Shown here: positions 16,799 to 24,076 of the stretch, piece by piece | Layout of the letters: each line of letters opens with the position of its first letter | How positions within the stretch are numbered: position 1 is the stretch's first letter | NCBI GenBank assembly: GCA_947175035.1 | Contig: CAMWLG010000010.1 | Coordinates: 1 to 64,000, forward strand | Direction of reading: 5' to 3' | Length of the DNA stretch: 64,000 nucleotides | Source: an uncultured Lachnospiraceae bacterium | GTDB lineage: Bacteria; Bacillota; Clostridia; Lachnospirales; Lachnospiraceae | Program-made: the position numbers and the translations under genes | The notes under the pieces: model-generated | What the model saw: only the letters and a program-made list of their open reading frames with translations | The model's database searches: none | Told to the model about the DNA's origin: nothing

Positions 16799-18154
16799 AT
16801 GCCCGCGATGGAAGAAAATATCATTAAAAGAATACTGCCCCACAGTGTGGAGGCGGAACAGTCGGTAATCGGCTCCATGATCATGGACAGCGAGGCGATT
16901 ACGGTGGCCTCCGGTATTATTACAGGCGAGGACTTCTACAGCAGGCAATATGGGATTCTGTTTGATACCATGATAGAAATGAATGAGGCGGGTAAGCCCA
17001 TAGATATGGTGACGCTGCAGAATAGTCTCAGGGAGAAGGATGTGCCCCCTGAGCTGTCTAGTCTGGAATTTGTGCGGGATCTGCTTGCGGTGCTGCCCAC
17101 TTCGGCCAATGTCAAATATTACGCCGATATTGTATATGAGAAGGCTCTTTTGCGCAAGCTGATTCACCTGAATGAAGAGATCGCCAATACCTGTTATGCG
17201 GGGAAGGAGAGCTTGGAGGTTATTCTGGAGGACACGGAGAAAAGGATGTTCCAGCTGTTGCAGAGACGGGAGTCGGGTGATTTTGTTCCCATCCGCCAGG
17301 TGGTCATGAATGCCATGGATCGGATTGAGAGCGCTTCCAAGAACAAGGGGAGTGTAACGGGGATTCCCACTGGATTTACGGATTTGGATTATCGCACCGC
17401 GGGGATGCAACCCTCGGATTTGGTGTTGATTGCCGCCCGTCCCTCCATGGGAAAGACAGCGTTTGTATTGAATATAGCGCAGTATGTGGCATTTAAAAAG
17501 AATCTTCCGGTGGTGATGTTCAGTCTGGAGATGAGCAAGGAGCAGTTGGTGAACCGTATGTTTTCGTTGGAGTCCAGTGTGGACGCACAGAAGCTACGTA
17601 CAGGGCAGCTGAATGATCAGGATTGGGAGAGATTGATTGAGGGAGCCGGCGTGATCGGCAAGTCCAAACTAGTGATTGATGACACACCGGGAATCAGCGT
17701 GTCAGAGCTGCGTTCCAAATGTCGCAAATTGAAACTGGAACACGGAATCTCCATGGTGATTATCGACTATCTGCAATTGATGTCGGGCAGCGGGAGAACG
17801 GATTCCAGACAGCAGGAGATTTCCGATATTTCCAGGGCGTTAAAATCCATTGCCAGAGAGTTGAATGTACCTGTGTTGGCATTGTCACAGCTTTCCCGCG
17901 CAGTGGAACAGAGACCCGACCACAGACCTATGCTTTCTGACCTGCGTGAATCTGGGGCAATTGAGCAGGATGCGGATGTGGTAATGTTTATCTATCGCGA
18001 TGACTATTACAATCATGATACAGACCGCAAGGGCGTGTCAGAGATTATTATCGCCAAGCAGAGAAACGGTCCCATTGGCACGGTGGAGCTGGCATGGCTG
18101 CCAGAGTACACAAAATTTGCAAATTTGGAACGTGCAAGGAAGTCAGATACATAG
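16799..18154 (+). CDS. dnaB: Replicative DNA helicase DnaB
   Basis: A 451-aa hexameric helicase that unwinds the fork ahead of the polymerase. The N-terminal domain (about 10-115: LPHSVEAEQSVIGSMI, EDFYSRQYGILFDTM) binds primase. The RecA-like core has Walker A AARPSMGKTAF near residue 213, the FSLEMSKEQLVNRM helix, Walker B MVIIDYLQLM and the arginine-finger region KQRNGPIGTVELAW. Length is standard and no intein is present. GGAGG, inside the end of rplI, serves as the binding site, so the two genes are tightly coupled. A terminator follows. Confidence 0.97.
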   Translation: MPAMEENIIKRILPHSVEAEQSVIGSMIMDSEAITVASGIITGEDFYSRQYGILFDTMIEMNEAGKPIDMVTLQNSLREKDVPPELSSLEFVRDLLAVLPTSANVKYYADIVYEKALLRKLIHLNEEIANTCYAGKESLEVILEDTEKRMFQLLQRRESGDFVPIRQVVMNAMDRIESASKNKGSVTGIPTGFTDLDYRTAGMQPSDLVLIAARPSMGKTAFVLNIAQYVAFKKNLPVVMFSLEMSKEQLVNRMFSLESSVDAQKLRTGQLNDQDWERLIEGAGVIGKSKLVIDDTPGISVSELRSKCRKLKLEHGISMVIIDYLQLMSGSGRTDSRQQEISDISRALKSIARELNVPVLALSQLSRAVEQRPDHRPMLSDLRESGAIEQDADVVMFIYRDDYYNHDTDRKGVSEIIIAKQRNGPIGTVELAWLPEYTKFANLERARKSDT

Positions 18155-18180
18155 TACAGTGGAATAGGTTAATTTACGAA

Positions 18181-18212
18181 AGAGAATGAGCGAAGACGCC
18201 CATTCTCTTTTT
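18181..18212 (+). terminator. Terminator after dnaB
   Basis: AGAGAATG pairs with CATTCTCT around an inner GCG/CGC pair, followed by TTTTT. It closes the gdpP-rplI-dnaB operon. Confidence 0.88.
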
Positions 18213-18238
18213 GCGTGAGCAATGAGGAACATACACGC

Positions 18239-18317
18239 CGTGCTTGCACGAGCGGGGATGTGACGAATGCTGCGACACCGAGCGCGGAGCGCGAGGGGGC
18301 GTAATCACCTAATAGGT
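18239..18317 (+). promoter_or_regulatory. GC-rich leader with hairpin and 11-bp palindrome before the MerR-type gene
   Basis: The gap holds a hairpin CGTGC-TT-GCACG (18239-18250), a GC-rich direct repeat of GAGCGCG, and the palindrome ACCTAATAGGT (18307-18317), 22 bases before the ATG. MerR proteins bind short dyads, so the palindrome is a candidate self-regulatory operator. No clear -35/-10 pair was found around it. Confidence 0.35.
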
Positions 18318-18338
18318 AATCATAGAAAGGAGCAGCTT

Positions 18339-18995
18339 ATGAGCAGTCACTTATTGATTTCAGATGCAGCAAAAGAGGTTCAGGTGGAAAGTCATGTTCT
18401 GCGCTATTGGGAGGAGGAGTTGAAACTTCCTATTAAGCGCAATGAACTGGGACATCGGTACTATACAGAAGAGGATGTAGAGCGTTTTAAACAAATAAAA
18501 AGTATGAAAGAAAGGGGATTACAGTTGAAGGCGATTAAGATGATCTTAAAGGATGGAAGGCTGGATGTATTGTCTCAGGAGGGAGGAACTGCCGTGGAGA
18601 GGACTCTCGAAAATAACGGAGTGAGCAATCCAGAGAGCCGTGAAGAAAAGGCGCAGCGTCTGCAGTGGATTATGCAGCAGTTGATTCGCCAAGCGGTGCA
18701 GGAGAACAATGCGGAGCTGGTACAGCAGATCAGGGAGAGTGTGTTGAAGGAACTGGATTATCAATTTCGTATGCAGGAGGAGCGGGACGAGGAACGTGAC
18801 CGCATGGCGGCAGAACGCACGGAAAGCTACTACCGGAAGCTGGATGAGATCCTGCGTAAAAGGAGCAGTCGAAAGGGGCTGAGTGTTCTGCTGGGTCATG
18901 ATGCCATAGGCGGCGAGAGCACTCACGCTGAGGAACAGGGGAAGAAAGCTCAGACAGAGGATAAGAAGAAAAAGAAAAGGCATTTCGTATTCTGA
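18339..18995 (+). CDS. MerR-type DNA-binding regulator with long coiled-coil tail
   Basis: A 218-aa protein. Residues 1-75 are a MerR-type winged helix-turn-helix: LLISDAAKEVQVESHVLRYWEEEL, then RNELGHRYYTEEDVERFKQIKSMKERGLQLKAIKMIL. From about 105 it is a long charged helix rich in Glu, Arg and Gln, likely a coiled coil (REEKAQRLQWIMQQLI, MQEERDEERDRMAAERTESYY). The last 20 residues are mostly Lys. No ligand domain is present, which is closer to RacA-like chromosome or cell-pole binding proteins than to metal sensors; target unknown. GAAAGGAG precedes ATG 18339. The stop codon lies in the hairpin that terminates the ferredoxin gene from the other side. Confidence 0.75.
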   Translation: MSSHLLISDAAKEVQVESHVLRYWEEELKLPIKRNELGHRYYTEEDVERFKQIKSMKERGLQLKAIKMILKDGRLDVLSQEGGTAVERTLENNGVSNPESREEKAQRLQWIMQQLIRQAVQENNAELVQQIRESVLKELDYQFRMQEERDEERDRMAAERTESYYRKLDEILRKRSSRKGLSVLLGHDAIGGESTHAEEQGKKAQTEDKKKKKRHFVF

Positions 18996-19002
18996 AATGC
19001 CT
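18965..19002 (-). terminator. Terminator of the ferredoxin gene, overlapping the MerR gene end
   Basis: AGGCATTTC (18978-18986) pairs with GAAATGCCT (18994-19002). On the minus strand the stem is followed by TTTTCTTTTTCTT, a good T tract, so it ends minus-strand transcription. The plus-strand side has no T tract. Confidence 0.75.
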
Positions 19003-19036
19003 CCCCTGATTGCTTCATAATGTAATTGCTATAAAA

Positions 19037-19207
19037 TTAGCTTTCTGCAATAGTACCAACGGGACACTGACCTGCACAAGCGCCACAGCTAATACACTTG
19101 TCTGCATCAATCTCAAACTTGCCGTCTCCCATGCTGATAGCGCCGACAGGGCACTGTGCCTCGCATGCACCACAAGCCACACAAGCATCTCCGATTACAA
19201 ATGCCAT
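19037..19207 (-). CDS. 2[4Fe-4S] ferredoxin
   Basis: A 56-aa clostridial-type ferredoxin absent from the ORF track. It has two classic clusters, CVACGACEAQCP and CISCGACAGQCP, each followed by V-G-x-I. It carries low-potential electrons in the cytoplasm. GGAGG lies 7-8 bases before the ATG. It lies just after pflA on the same strand but has its own strong promoter, so it may be expressed on its own as a general electron carrier. Reduction of the PFL activase iron-sulfur cluster is a plausible local use, inferred from position only. Confidence 0.95.
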   Translation of the reverse strand: MAFVIGDACVACGACEAQCPVGAISMGDGKFEIDADKCISCGACAGQCPVGTIAES

Positions 19208-19256
19208 AACAATTTCCTCCTTTTGTGTGATAAATTCATATCAATCCCTTTTGTCT

Positions 19257-19285
19257 ATTGTAATACAAAAGGAGGGTTTATTCAA
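19257..19285 (-). promoter_or_regulatory. Promoter of the ferredoxin gene
   Basis: On the minus strand TTGAAT (19280-19285), 17 bases, TACAAT (19257-19262). An inverted repeat CCCTTTTGT/ACAAAAGG overlaps the -10 and spacer region, so the promoter may lie inside an operator or leader stem. Confidence 0.65.
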
Positions 19286-19341
19286 GTAGTAAAGCAAAGA
19301 ATTTGCTGCAAATATTTGGCTGTAAAATATTGGCTGCAAGA

Positions 19342-20115
19342 CTATACGGAATCCTGCTGTGCTTTCATCTCAGCCCTGCGCTTGCGGATACCGTCGAGAA
19401 TTACTTCTTTTTTCTCAATTAATTTATTCTTTTCCATGGCGGGCACACCTTTCAGACGGTATTCCATGCCAAGCTTCTCATATTTGGACTCTCCCATGGT
19501 GTGATAGGGGAGCGCGTCCAATGCCTTCAGATTGGAGAATTGACCGATAAAGTAGCCAAGTTCAAACAGATATTTGTCATCATCCGTGTAACCGGGGACA
19601 ATGACATGACGAATCCACATATCCACCTTTTTCTCATTCAGATAGGCGGCGAATTTCAGGATATTAGTGTTGGGCTGCTTCACCAGATCTTTGTGCTTCT
19701 CAGGATCGATATGCTTGATATCCAGCATCACCAAATCGGTCAGTGTCATCAGATGATCCAACTTCTTCAGCCATTCTGTGTTGTCGGGGTTGTAGGCGAT
19801 GCCTGAGCTGTCAATACAAGTGTGGATGCCCTTTTCCTTGGCCAGCGTGAAGAGGTCAATCAGGAAATCCACCTGCATCAGTGGTTCTCCTCCCGTGACC
19901 GTGAGACCGCCGCCGTTCTGGTAGAAGGCGCTGTTGCGCTCATACTGCTCTATAATGTAGGAAGGCTCCATGAGCGTGCCGCTGTTCATCTCCCAAGTGT
20001 CAGGGTTGTGGCAGTAGGCGCAGCGCATGGGGCAGCCCTGAACAAATACAACAAATCTTGTGCCGGGACCGTCAACGGTTCCAAAACTTTCCAATGAATG
20101 AATTCTCCCTTGCAT
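19342..20115 (-). CDS. pflA: Pyruvate formate-lyase activating enzyme (radical SAM)
   Basis: A 257-aa radical SAM enzyme. It reductively cleaves SAM at a [4Fe-4S] cluster and removes a hydrogen from the active glycine of pyruvate formate-lyase. The cluster motif is CPMRCAYCHNP near residues 29-36, after the typical HSLESFGTVDGPGTRFVVF. SAM-binding features GGGLTVTGGEPLMQ, CIDSSG and VMLDIKH are intact, as is the RHVIVPGYTDD strand. There are no extra ferredoxin-type clusters, so it is a classical PFL-AE, not a glycerol or choline lyase activase. It lies downstream of the split PFL genes but after a terminator, and has its own promoter. Confidence 0.95.
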   Translation of the reverse strand: MQGRIHSLESFGTVDGPGTRFVVFVQGCPMRCAYCHNPDTWEMNSGTLMEPSYIIEQYERNSAFYQNGGGLTVTGGEPLMQVDFLIDLFTLAKEKGIHTCIDSSGIAYNPDNTEWLKKLDHLMTLTDLVMLDIKHIDPEKHKDLVKQPNTNILKFAAYLNEKKVDMWIRHVIVPGYTDDDKYLFELGYFIGQFSNLKALDALPYHTMGESKYEKLGMEYRLKGVPAMEKNKLIEKKEVILDGIRKRRAEMKAQQDSV

Positions 20116-20171
20116 AGCATTTCCTCTCTATATGTTTCCACCACAATTGCGTGGCGATTCTATTTCTATCT

Positions 20172-20200
20172 ATTATAACTCTTTTTTGGAAAAATATAAA
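20172..20200 (-). promoter_or_regulatory. Promoter of pflA
   Basis: On the minus strand TTTATA (20195-20200), 17 bases, TATAAT (20172-20177). The -10 is perfect, the -35 weak. A CCAC/GTGG inverted repeat follows in the leader. Confidence 0.5.
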
Positions 20201-20215
20201 GCCCTGAAAGCGGAA

Positions 20216-20254
20216 CAAGAAAAAGGAAAGCCATAGCAAACGCTATGGCTTTCC
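20216..20254 (-). terminator. Terminator after the glycyl-radical subunit gene
   Basis: A 13-base perfect stem, GGAAAGCCATAGC with GCTATGGCTTTCC and a four-base loop, followed on the minus strand by TTTTTCTT. It ends the pfl core/67-aa/80-aa transcript and separates it from pflA. Confidence 0.92.
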
Positions 20255-20273
20255 GCTAGTTTTAACAGCTGTC

Positions 20274-20516
20274 TTAGATTGCCTCGTGGAAAGTACGAGA
20301 AATTACATCAGCCTGCTGCTCGGGAGTCAGCTTAATGAAGTTTACTGCATATCCGGATACACGGATTGTCAGCTGAGGATAATTCTCGGGATGTTTCTGG
20401 GCATCCAATAAGGTATCTCTGTTCAGAACGTTTACGTTCAGATGATGACCGCCTTTTGTTGCATAGCCATCCAATAAATTTACAAGGTTGTCAACTTGTG
20501 CTGTGTTTGCTGCCAT
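20274..20516 (-). CDS. Stand-alone glycyl-radical domain of pyruvate formate-lyase (GrcA-like)
   Basis: An 80-aa protein that corresponds to the last 80 residues of a full-length pyruvate formate-lyase. It starts with the helix [16 protein letters not shown], then [17 protein letters not shown], and ends with [19 protein letters not shown], in which Gly55 would carry the stored radical. In E. coli a similar protein, GrcA (YfiD), is a spare part for oxygen-cleaved PFL. Here the large PFL polypeptide in the same operon lacks this domain, so the protein is more likely an obligate subunit. AGGAGG precedes the ATG. It follows a 67-aa paralogue and is closed by a strong terminator. Confidence 0.92.
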   Translation of the reverse strand: MAANTAQVDNLVNLLDGYATKGGHHLNVNVLNRDTLLDAQKHPENYPQLTIRVSGYAVNFIKLTPEQQADVISRTFHEAI

Positions 20517-20567
20517 AATAATTTCCTCCTATATTATTATATGATTCATTTTGTTATGAGGAACCGT

Positions 20568-20771
20568 TTATTTATAGTCATCCAGTCCCTCGTGTAAAGT
20601 GGGTACACTGCAGGCCAACGGTGTTCTGGAACAATCCGTACAGCCCATTGTCTGAACGTTCTTTGATGCTTCCTCTTCTGTGGCAGTGTCTACATTTACA
20701 TGCCCGACACCGTTTGCCATGCCGGAATCCAGCATTTTTACAAGATCGTCAATCATCTGTTTCTCGTCCAT
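20568..20771 (-). CDS. 67-aa Cys-containing paralogue of the glycyl-radical subunit
   Basis: A 67-aa protein placed between the PFL core and the glycyl-radical subunit. Its first 28 residues align with the neighbour: MIDDLVKMLDSGMANGVGHVNVD against [23 protein letters not shown]. After that the radical loop is absent. In its place is GCTDCSRTPLAC with Cys44, Cys47 and Cys54, and a short end LHEGLDDYK. It therefore cannot carry a glycyl radical but could dock on the same core. Binding of a metal, or a role as stabiliser, inhibitor or repair factor, are guesses. A good AAAGGAG site precedes the ATG. I know no named family for it. Confidence 0.8.
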   Translation of the reverse strand: MDEKQMIDDLVKMLDSGMANGVGHVNVDTATEEEASKNVQTMGCTDCSRTPLACSVPTLHEGLDDYK

Positions 20772-20818
20772 AGTGTCTCCTTTATACTACGTTAGATAGT
20801 GTTTCCATACCAGGCATC

Positions 20819-20903
20819 AGGAGATAAAAGAGATATCTCCCGATACTATAGTATGCTTTTGTTTATTACTTATTCAGATCTAACCCGATATCAGGCGATA
20901 TCG
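20819..20903 (-). promoter_or_regulatory. Three stem-loops between the PFL core and its small subunits
   Basis: The 144-base spacer contains CGATATC-loop-GATATCG (20886-20903), the palindrome ATACTATAGTAT (20843-20854) and GGAGATA-loop-TATCTCC (20820-20840). None has a T tract. They could protect or process the mRNA and so set different amounts of core and small subunits. Confidence 0.5.
20866..20892 (-). pseudogene. Near-copy of the pfl 3' end (recombination scar)
   Basis: Minus-strand codons here read DIGLDLNK and stop; the real end of the PFL gene 20 bases upstream reads DIELDLNK and stop. Of nine aligned codons, three differ silently and one changes Glu to Gly. The copy is not preceded by an open frame. 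It looks like the remnant of a second pfl 3' end left after a recombination event. Confidence 0.55.
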
Positions 20904-20915
20904 TGACCGAGTTAC

Positions 20916-22955
20916 TTATTTGTTCAAATCTAACTCGATATCGCCGGCAAATACCTGATCCTCTTTGCCGAGTGCACCAGGGATGATGGTGAAGGTATTG
21001 GAGATACCATCCTGCGCATCATTGAAGGGCAGCTTGGATACGGAAGACAGGGAAGCAACAGCACCATGAGTATCGCGGCCGTGCATAGGGTTTGCACCGG
21101 GAGCGAAAGGCTGGCCTTTCTTACGTCCATCAGGAGTATTACCTGTAGCCTTACCATAGGTTACGTTGGAGGTAATGGTCAGGATGGAAGTTGTAGGAAC
21201 ACCATTTCTGTAGGTGTGATGTCTTCTGATTGCTGTCATGAACTTGTGAACGATCTCCTGAGCGATGCTGTCCACACGATCATCATCATTACCATACTTA
21301 GGGAATTCGCCGGTGGTCTTGAAGTCAACGATAACGCCGTCCTCATCACGAACTACTTCAACTTTTGCATACTTAATAGCGGACAGGGAGTCAGCCACGA
21401 TGGACAGACCTGCAACACCTGTAGCGAAGTATCTCTTGACATCTCTGTCATGAAGAGCCATCTCAGCTCTCTCATAGCAGTATTTGTCATGCATATAGTG
21501 AATGATGTTCAGAGTGTTTACATATACATCTGCCTGCCACTCCATCATATCCAGGAATTTATCCATTACATCATCATAGTCAAGCACATCGCCTGCAACG
21601 GGACGATATTTAGGACCAACCTGCTTCTTGGTAACCTCGTCAACACCGCCGTTCAAAGCGTACAGCAAGCACTTCGCAAGGTTTGCACGAGCGCCGAAGA
21701 ACTGCATCTCCTTACCGATTACCATGGAGGATACACAGCAAGCGATACCATAGTCATCACCATGGGTAACTCTCATCAGATCGTCGTTCTCATACTGGAT
21801 GGAAGAGGTCTGGATGGACATCTTTGCACAGTATTTCTTCCAATTCTCAGGAAGTCTTGTAGACCAAAGTACAGTCAGGTTGGGCTCAGGAGAAGGTCCA
21901 AGGTTCTCCAAGGTGTGCAGATAACGGAAGCTCATCTTGGTTACCATAGGTCTGCCGTCAACACCAACACCGCCCAGAGACTCGGTAACCCATACTGGAT
22001 CGCCGGCGAAAATCTGGTTGTACTCGGGAGTACGTGCAAACTTTACGCAACGCAGCTTCATGATAAAGTGATCAACAAACTCCTGAATCTGCTCCTCGGT
22101 AAAGGTGCCGTTTGCCAAATCTCTCTCTGCATAGATATCAAGGAAGGTGGAGGTACGTCCCAGGGACATAGCAGCACCGTTCTGCTCCTTTACAGAGCAA
22201 AGATATCCGAAGTATACAGCCTGAATAGCTTCCTTCACGTTAGTAGCGGGATTGGAGATATCGCAGCCGTAAGAAGCAGCCATCTCCTTCATCATCTTCA
22301 GGGCAACCATCTGCTCGGAAATCTCCTCGCGCAGACGAATCACGTCATCAGTCATAACTCGTCCGGTAGATGCCTTCTGTGCTTCCTTATCCTCGATCAG
22401 TCTGTCGATACCATACAGAGCAACACGTCTGTAGTCGCCGATGATACGGCCGCGGCCATAAGCATCAGGAAGACCTGTGATAATATGGGAAGAACGGCAA
22501 GCTCTCATCTCAGGATTGTAAGCATCAAAGCAGCCTGCGTTGTGTGTCTTTCTGTGAGTGGAGAAGAACTCGGAAATCTCAGGGTCAACCTCGTAACCGT
22601 TATCGGAGCAAGCCTTCTCTGCCATACGGATACCGCCATAAGGCTGAAGAGATCTCTTGAAAGGCTTGTCAGTCTGGAAACCTACAATAGTCTCCTTGGA
22701 TTTGTCTAAATAGCCAGGGCCATGAGAAGTGATAGTGGAAACAACCTTGGTGTCCATATCGAGAACGCCGCCAGCTTCTCTTTCCTTTTTCTGCAGATCA
22801 AGAACCATTGCCCACAGGTCCTTGGTGTTCTGGGTAGCCCCCGCCAAGAAAGACTCATCACCATCATAGGGATGATAGTTTCTCTGGATGAAGTCACGAA
22901 CATTGACCTCTTTGTCCCACTTGCCACGCACGAAATCAGTTTCAATTGGTTTCAT
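20916..22955 (-). CDS. pflB: Pyruvate formate-lyase core lacking the glycyl-radical domain
   Basis: A 679-aa formate C-acetyltransferase that converts pyruvate and CoA to acetyl-CoA and formate. It starts with [20 protein letters not shown] and keeps the catalytic pair in [14 protein letters not shown] (Cys406-Cys407), plus RPYGG-type and [11 protein letters not shown] substrate segments. It ends [23 protein letters not shown]. Usual enzymes are about 740-760 aa and go on for 80 residues holding the RVSGYA radical loop; here the stop lies at that domain boundary. The missing piece is encoded two genes downstream. AGGAGG precedes the ATG and a TTGACT/TATAAT promoter lies upstream. The track ORF of 547 aa on the opposite strand is a shadow. 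Confidence 0.95.
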   Translation of the reverse strand: MKPIETDFVRGKWDKEVNVRDFIQRNYHPYDGDESFLAGATQNTKDLWAMVLDLQKKEREAGGVLDMDTKVVSTITSHGPGYLDKSKETIVGFQTDKPFKRSLQPYGGIRMAEKACSDNGYEVDPEISEFFSTHRKTHNAGCFDAYNPEMRACRSSHIITGLPDAYGRGRIIGDYRRVALYGIDRLIEDKEAQKASTGRVMTDDVIRLREEISEQMVALKMMKEMAASYGCDISNPATNVKEAIQAVYFGYLCSVKEQNGAAMSLGRTSTFLDIYAERDLANGTFTEEQIQEFVDHFIMKLRCVKFARTPEYNQIFAGDPVWVTESLGGVGVDGRPMVTKMSFRYLHTLENLGPSPEPNLTVLWSTRLPENWKKYCAKMSIQTSSIQYENDDLMRVTHGDDYGIACCVSSMVIGKEMQFFGARANLAKCLLYALNGGVDEVTKKQVGPKYRPVAGDVLDYDDVMDKFLDMMEWQADVYVNTLNIIHYMHDKYCYERAEMALHDRDVKRYFATGVAGLSIVADSLSAIKYAKVEVVRDEDGVIVDFKTTGEFPKYGNDDDRVDSIAQEIVHKFMTAIRRHHTYRNGVPTTSILTITSNVTYGKATGNTPDGRKKGQPFAPGANPMHGRDTHGAVASLSSVSKLPFNDAQDGISNTFTIIPGALGKEDQVFAGDIELDLNK

Positions 22956-23051
22956 TTTGAAATGCCTCCTATTTTTATTTTTTTAAAGTAACCGCACCGC
23001 TGAAAGCTGTGGTTGCTTTTGGCAGTGTGAGTTACTCTTAAGCCTGCTTAT

Positions 23052-23080
23052 ATTATAAGAAAAACAGTTGTCAGAGTCAA
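23052..23080 (-). promoter_or_regulatory. Promoter of the split pfl operon
   Basis: On the minus strand TTGACT (23075-23080), 17 bases, TATAAT (23052-23057), close to consensus, which fits a highly expressed fermentative enzyme. The leader is about 90 bases long. Confidence 0.8.
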
Positions 23081-23081
23081 G

Positions 23082-23125
23082 TTCAATAGTGCATTTTTTT
23101 ATGTACAAAATAGGGCGCTATTGAA
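23082..23125. promoter_or_regulatory. Inverted repeat directly upstream of the pfl -35 box
   Basis: TTCAATAGTGC (23082-23092) and GCGCTATTGAA (23115-23125) are inverted copies with one mismatch and 22 bases between them. The position, just upstream of the -35 on the pfl side, suits an activator. The sequence does not match the Rex consensus; half-sites TTGAA/TTCAA only loosely recall CRP/FNR sites. Confidence 0.5.
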
Positions 23126-23205
23126 AAAATTACAGGCAAATTTTGTATAATTTGTATAAACGCGCGAAAATATATTTCATGGCTGAACTGTTACAAAAGA
23201 ATAGC

Positions 23206-23234
23206 TTGCCAGACTTTGGGGAATAGATTATAAT
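23206..23234 (+). promoter_or_regulatory. Promoter of the DUF1858 gene
   Basis: TTGCCA (23206-23211), 17 bases, TATAAT (23229-23234), followed by a 50-base leader. Confidence 0.75.
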
Positions 23235-23290
23235 GTAACAAATTGTTAGGACAAGTACCTGCATGACAGGTGGTCAGAGAGGAGAAAAAC

Positions 23291-23482
23291 ATGAGTGGAA
23301 TTACAAGGGAAATGACGATTGGTGAAATTTTGCGCGCGAATCCTGATGTGGCGCCTGTATTGATGGATGCGGGCATGCATTGTCTGGGGTGCCCTTCGGC
23401 GCAGGGTGAGTCTTTGGAGGAGGCTGCCATGGTTCATGGGATAGATATTGATTCTTTGATGGAAGCGATAGAATCTCTGTAG
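23291..23482 (+). CDS. DUF1858 domain protein
   Basis: A 63-aa protein consisting of a single DUF1858 domain: [39 protein letters not shown]. The CLGC pair is the family signature and the domain also forms the N-terminus of ScdA/RIC iron-sulfur repair proteins. A redox or nitrosative-stress role, often alongside hybrid-cluster proteins, is assumed for the family but not proven. AGAGGAG precedes ATG 23291; the track start 21 bases earlier is rejected. It is divergent from the pfl operon and followed by a bidirectional terminator. Confidence 0.9.
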   Translation: MSGITREMTIGEILRANPDVAPVLMDAGMHCLGCPSAQGESLEEAAMVHGIDIDSLMEAIESL

Positions 23483-23528
23483 AATCGGAAAATATCAGGC
23501 AAATTGACCTGTTTTGAGTGGAAATATA

Positions 23529-23576
23529 AAAGCGCTTTCCGTGAAATTTTTTAATCACGAAAAGCGTTTTTTCATA
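23529..23576. terminator. Bidirectional terminator between the DUF1858 and lipoprotein genes
   Basis: CGCTTTCCGTGA pairs with TCACGAAAAGCG with one mismatch, followed by TTTTTT on the plus strand and by TTTTATATTTC on the minus strand. It serves both convergent genes. Confidence 0.85.
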
Positions 23577-23599
23577 CTTTAAGTTCTAATTTTAAGTGT

Positions 23600-24037
23600 C
23601 TATTTGGTCACAACCTGACTGAAGCATGGCTCGGTGTCTCCGGGATTATAATAATCCAAATGAACGCTGAGCAGGCTGGCGTCAATGCGGGAAGCACTAG
23701 AAATGCTGTCGATCGACTTGATAAAATTGTCACGCTGGACTTCCAAATTATTATCAAGGGTAGATTTCAGGATGCGATCTGTCTCGGCATCCAAGCCAAA
23801 AAGTTTTTCATTCAGCTTGTAGCGGTATATGATTTTGTTGCCCTCTATGGCAAATTCCATGGACATTTCACCGGAGGAATTGACTTGGTTGAGTCCTGCA
23901 TTCACGGCACTTGCCTCCCGTGGGTTGTCGGCATACCACTCTTCCAAATCTGCATAGGTCTTGGATGCGCATCCGACCATCACCATGATCATAGACAATG
24001 TCATAACAAGGATAGCTGCTTTCTTTCGTGTAGTCAT
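23600..24037 (-). CDS. DUF4854 family lipoprotein
   Basis: A 145-aa lipoprotein with signal MTTRKKAAILVMTLSMIM and lipobox VMVGC. The mature domain begins YADLEEWYADNPREASAVNAGLNQ, which is the DUF4854 signature, with MSMEFAIEGNKIIYRYKLNEK after it. Function is unknown; the family is common in Lachnospiraceae, often in several copies. GAGAGGGG lies close before the ATG. mecA is 39 bases upstream on the same strand, so the two may be co-transcribed. Confidence 0.85.
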   Translation of the reverse strand: MTTRKKAAILVMTLSMIMVMVGCASKTYADLEEWYADNPREASAVNAGLNQVNSSGEMSMEFAIEGNKIIYRYKLNEKLFGLDAETDRILKSTLDNNLEVQRDNFIKSIDSISSASRIDASLLSVHLDYYNPGDTEPCFSQVVTK

Positions 24038-24076
24038 TTTTCCCCTCTCATTCTGCCGCTAAGGCGGCACGTTTTA

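Larger units (their letters stand above)
22956..23290. other. Divergent control region of pflB and the DUF1858 gene
   Basis: This 335-base gap has no gene. From left to right it holds the 100-base pfl leader, the pfl promoter, an inverted repeat next to the pfl -35, an AT-rich stretch with TGTATAAT-like sequence near 23147, a GGCTGAACTGTTAC element (23181-23194) and the DUF1858 promoter. Confidence 0.6.

Noticed and set aside
21066-22709. 547-aa ORF on the plus strand
   Set aside because: It lies fully antisense to pflB, has no ribosome binding site and no recognisable family; it is a shadow of a highly biased gene.
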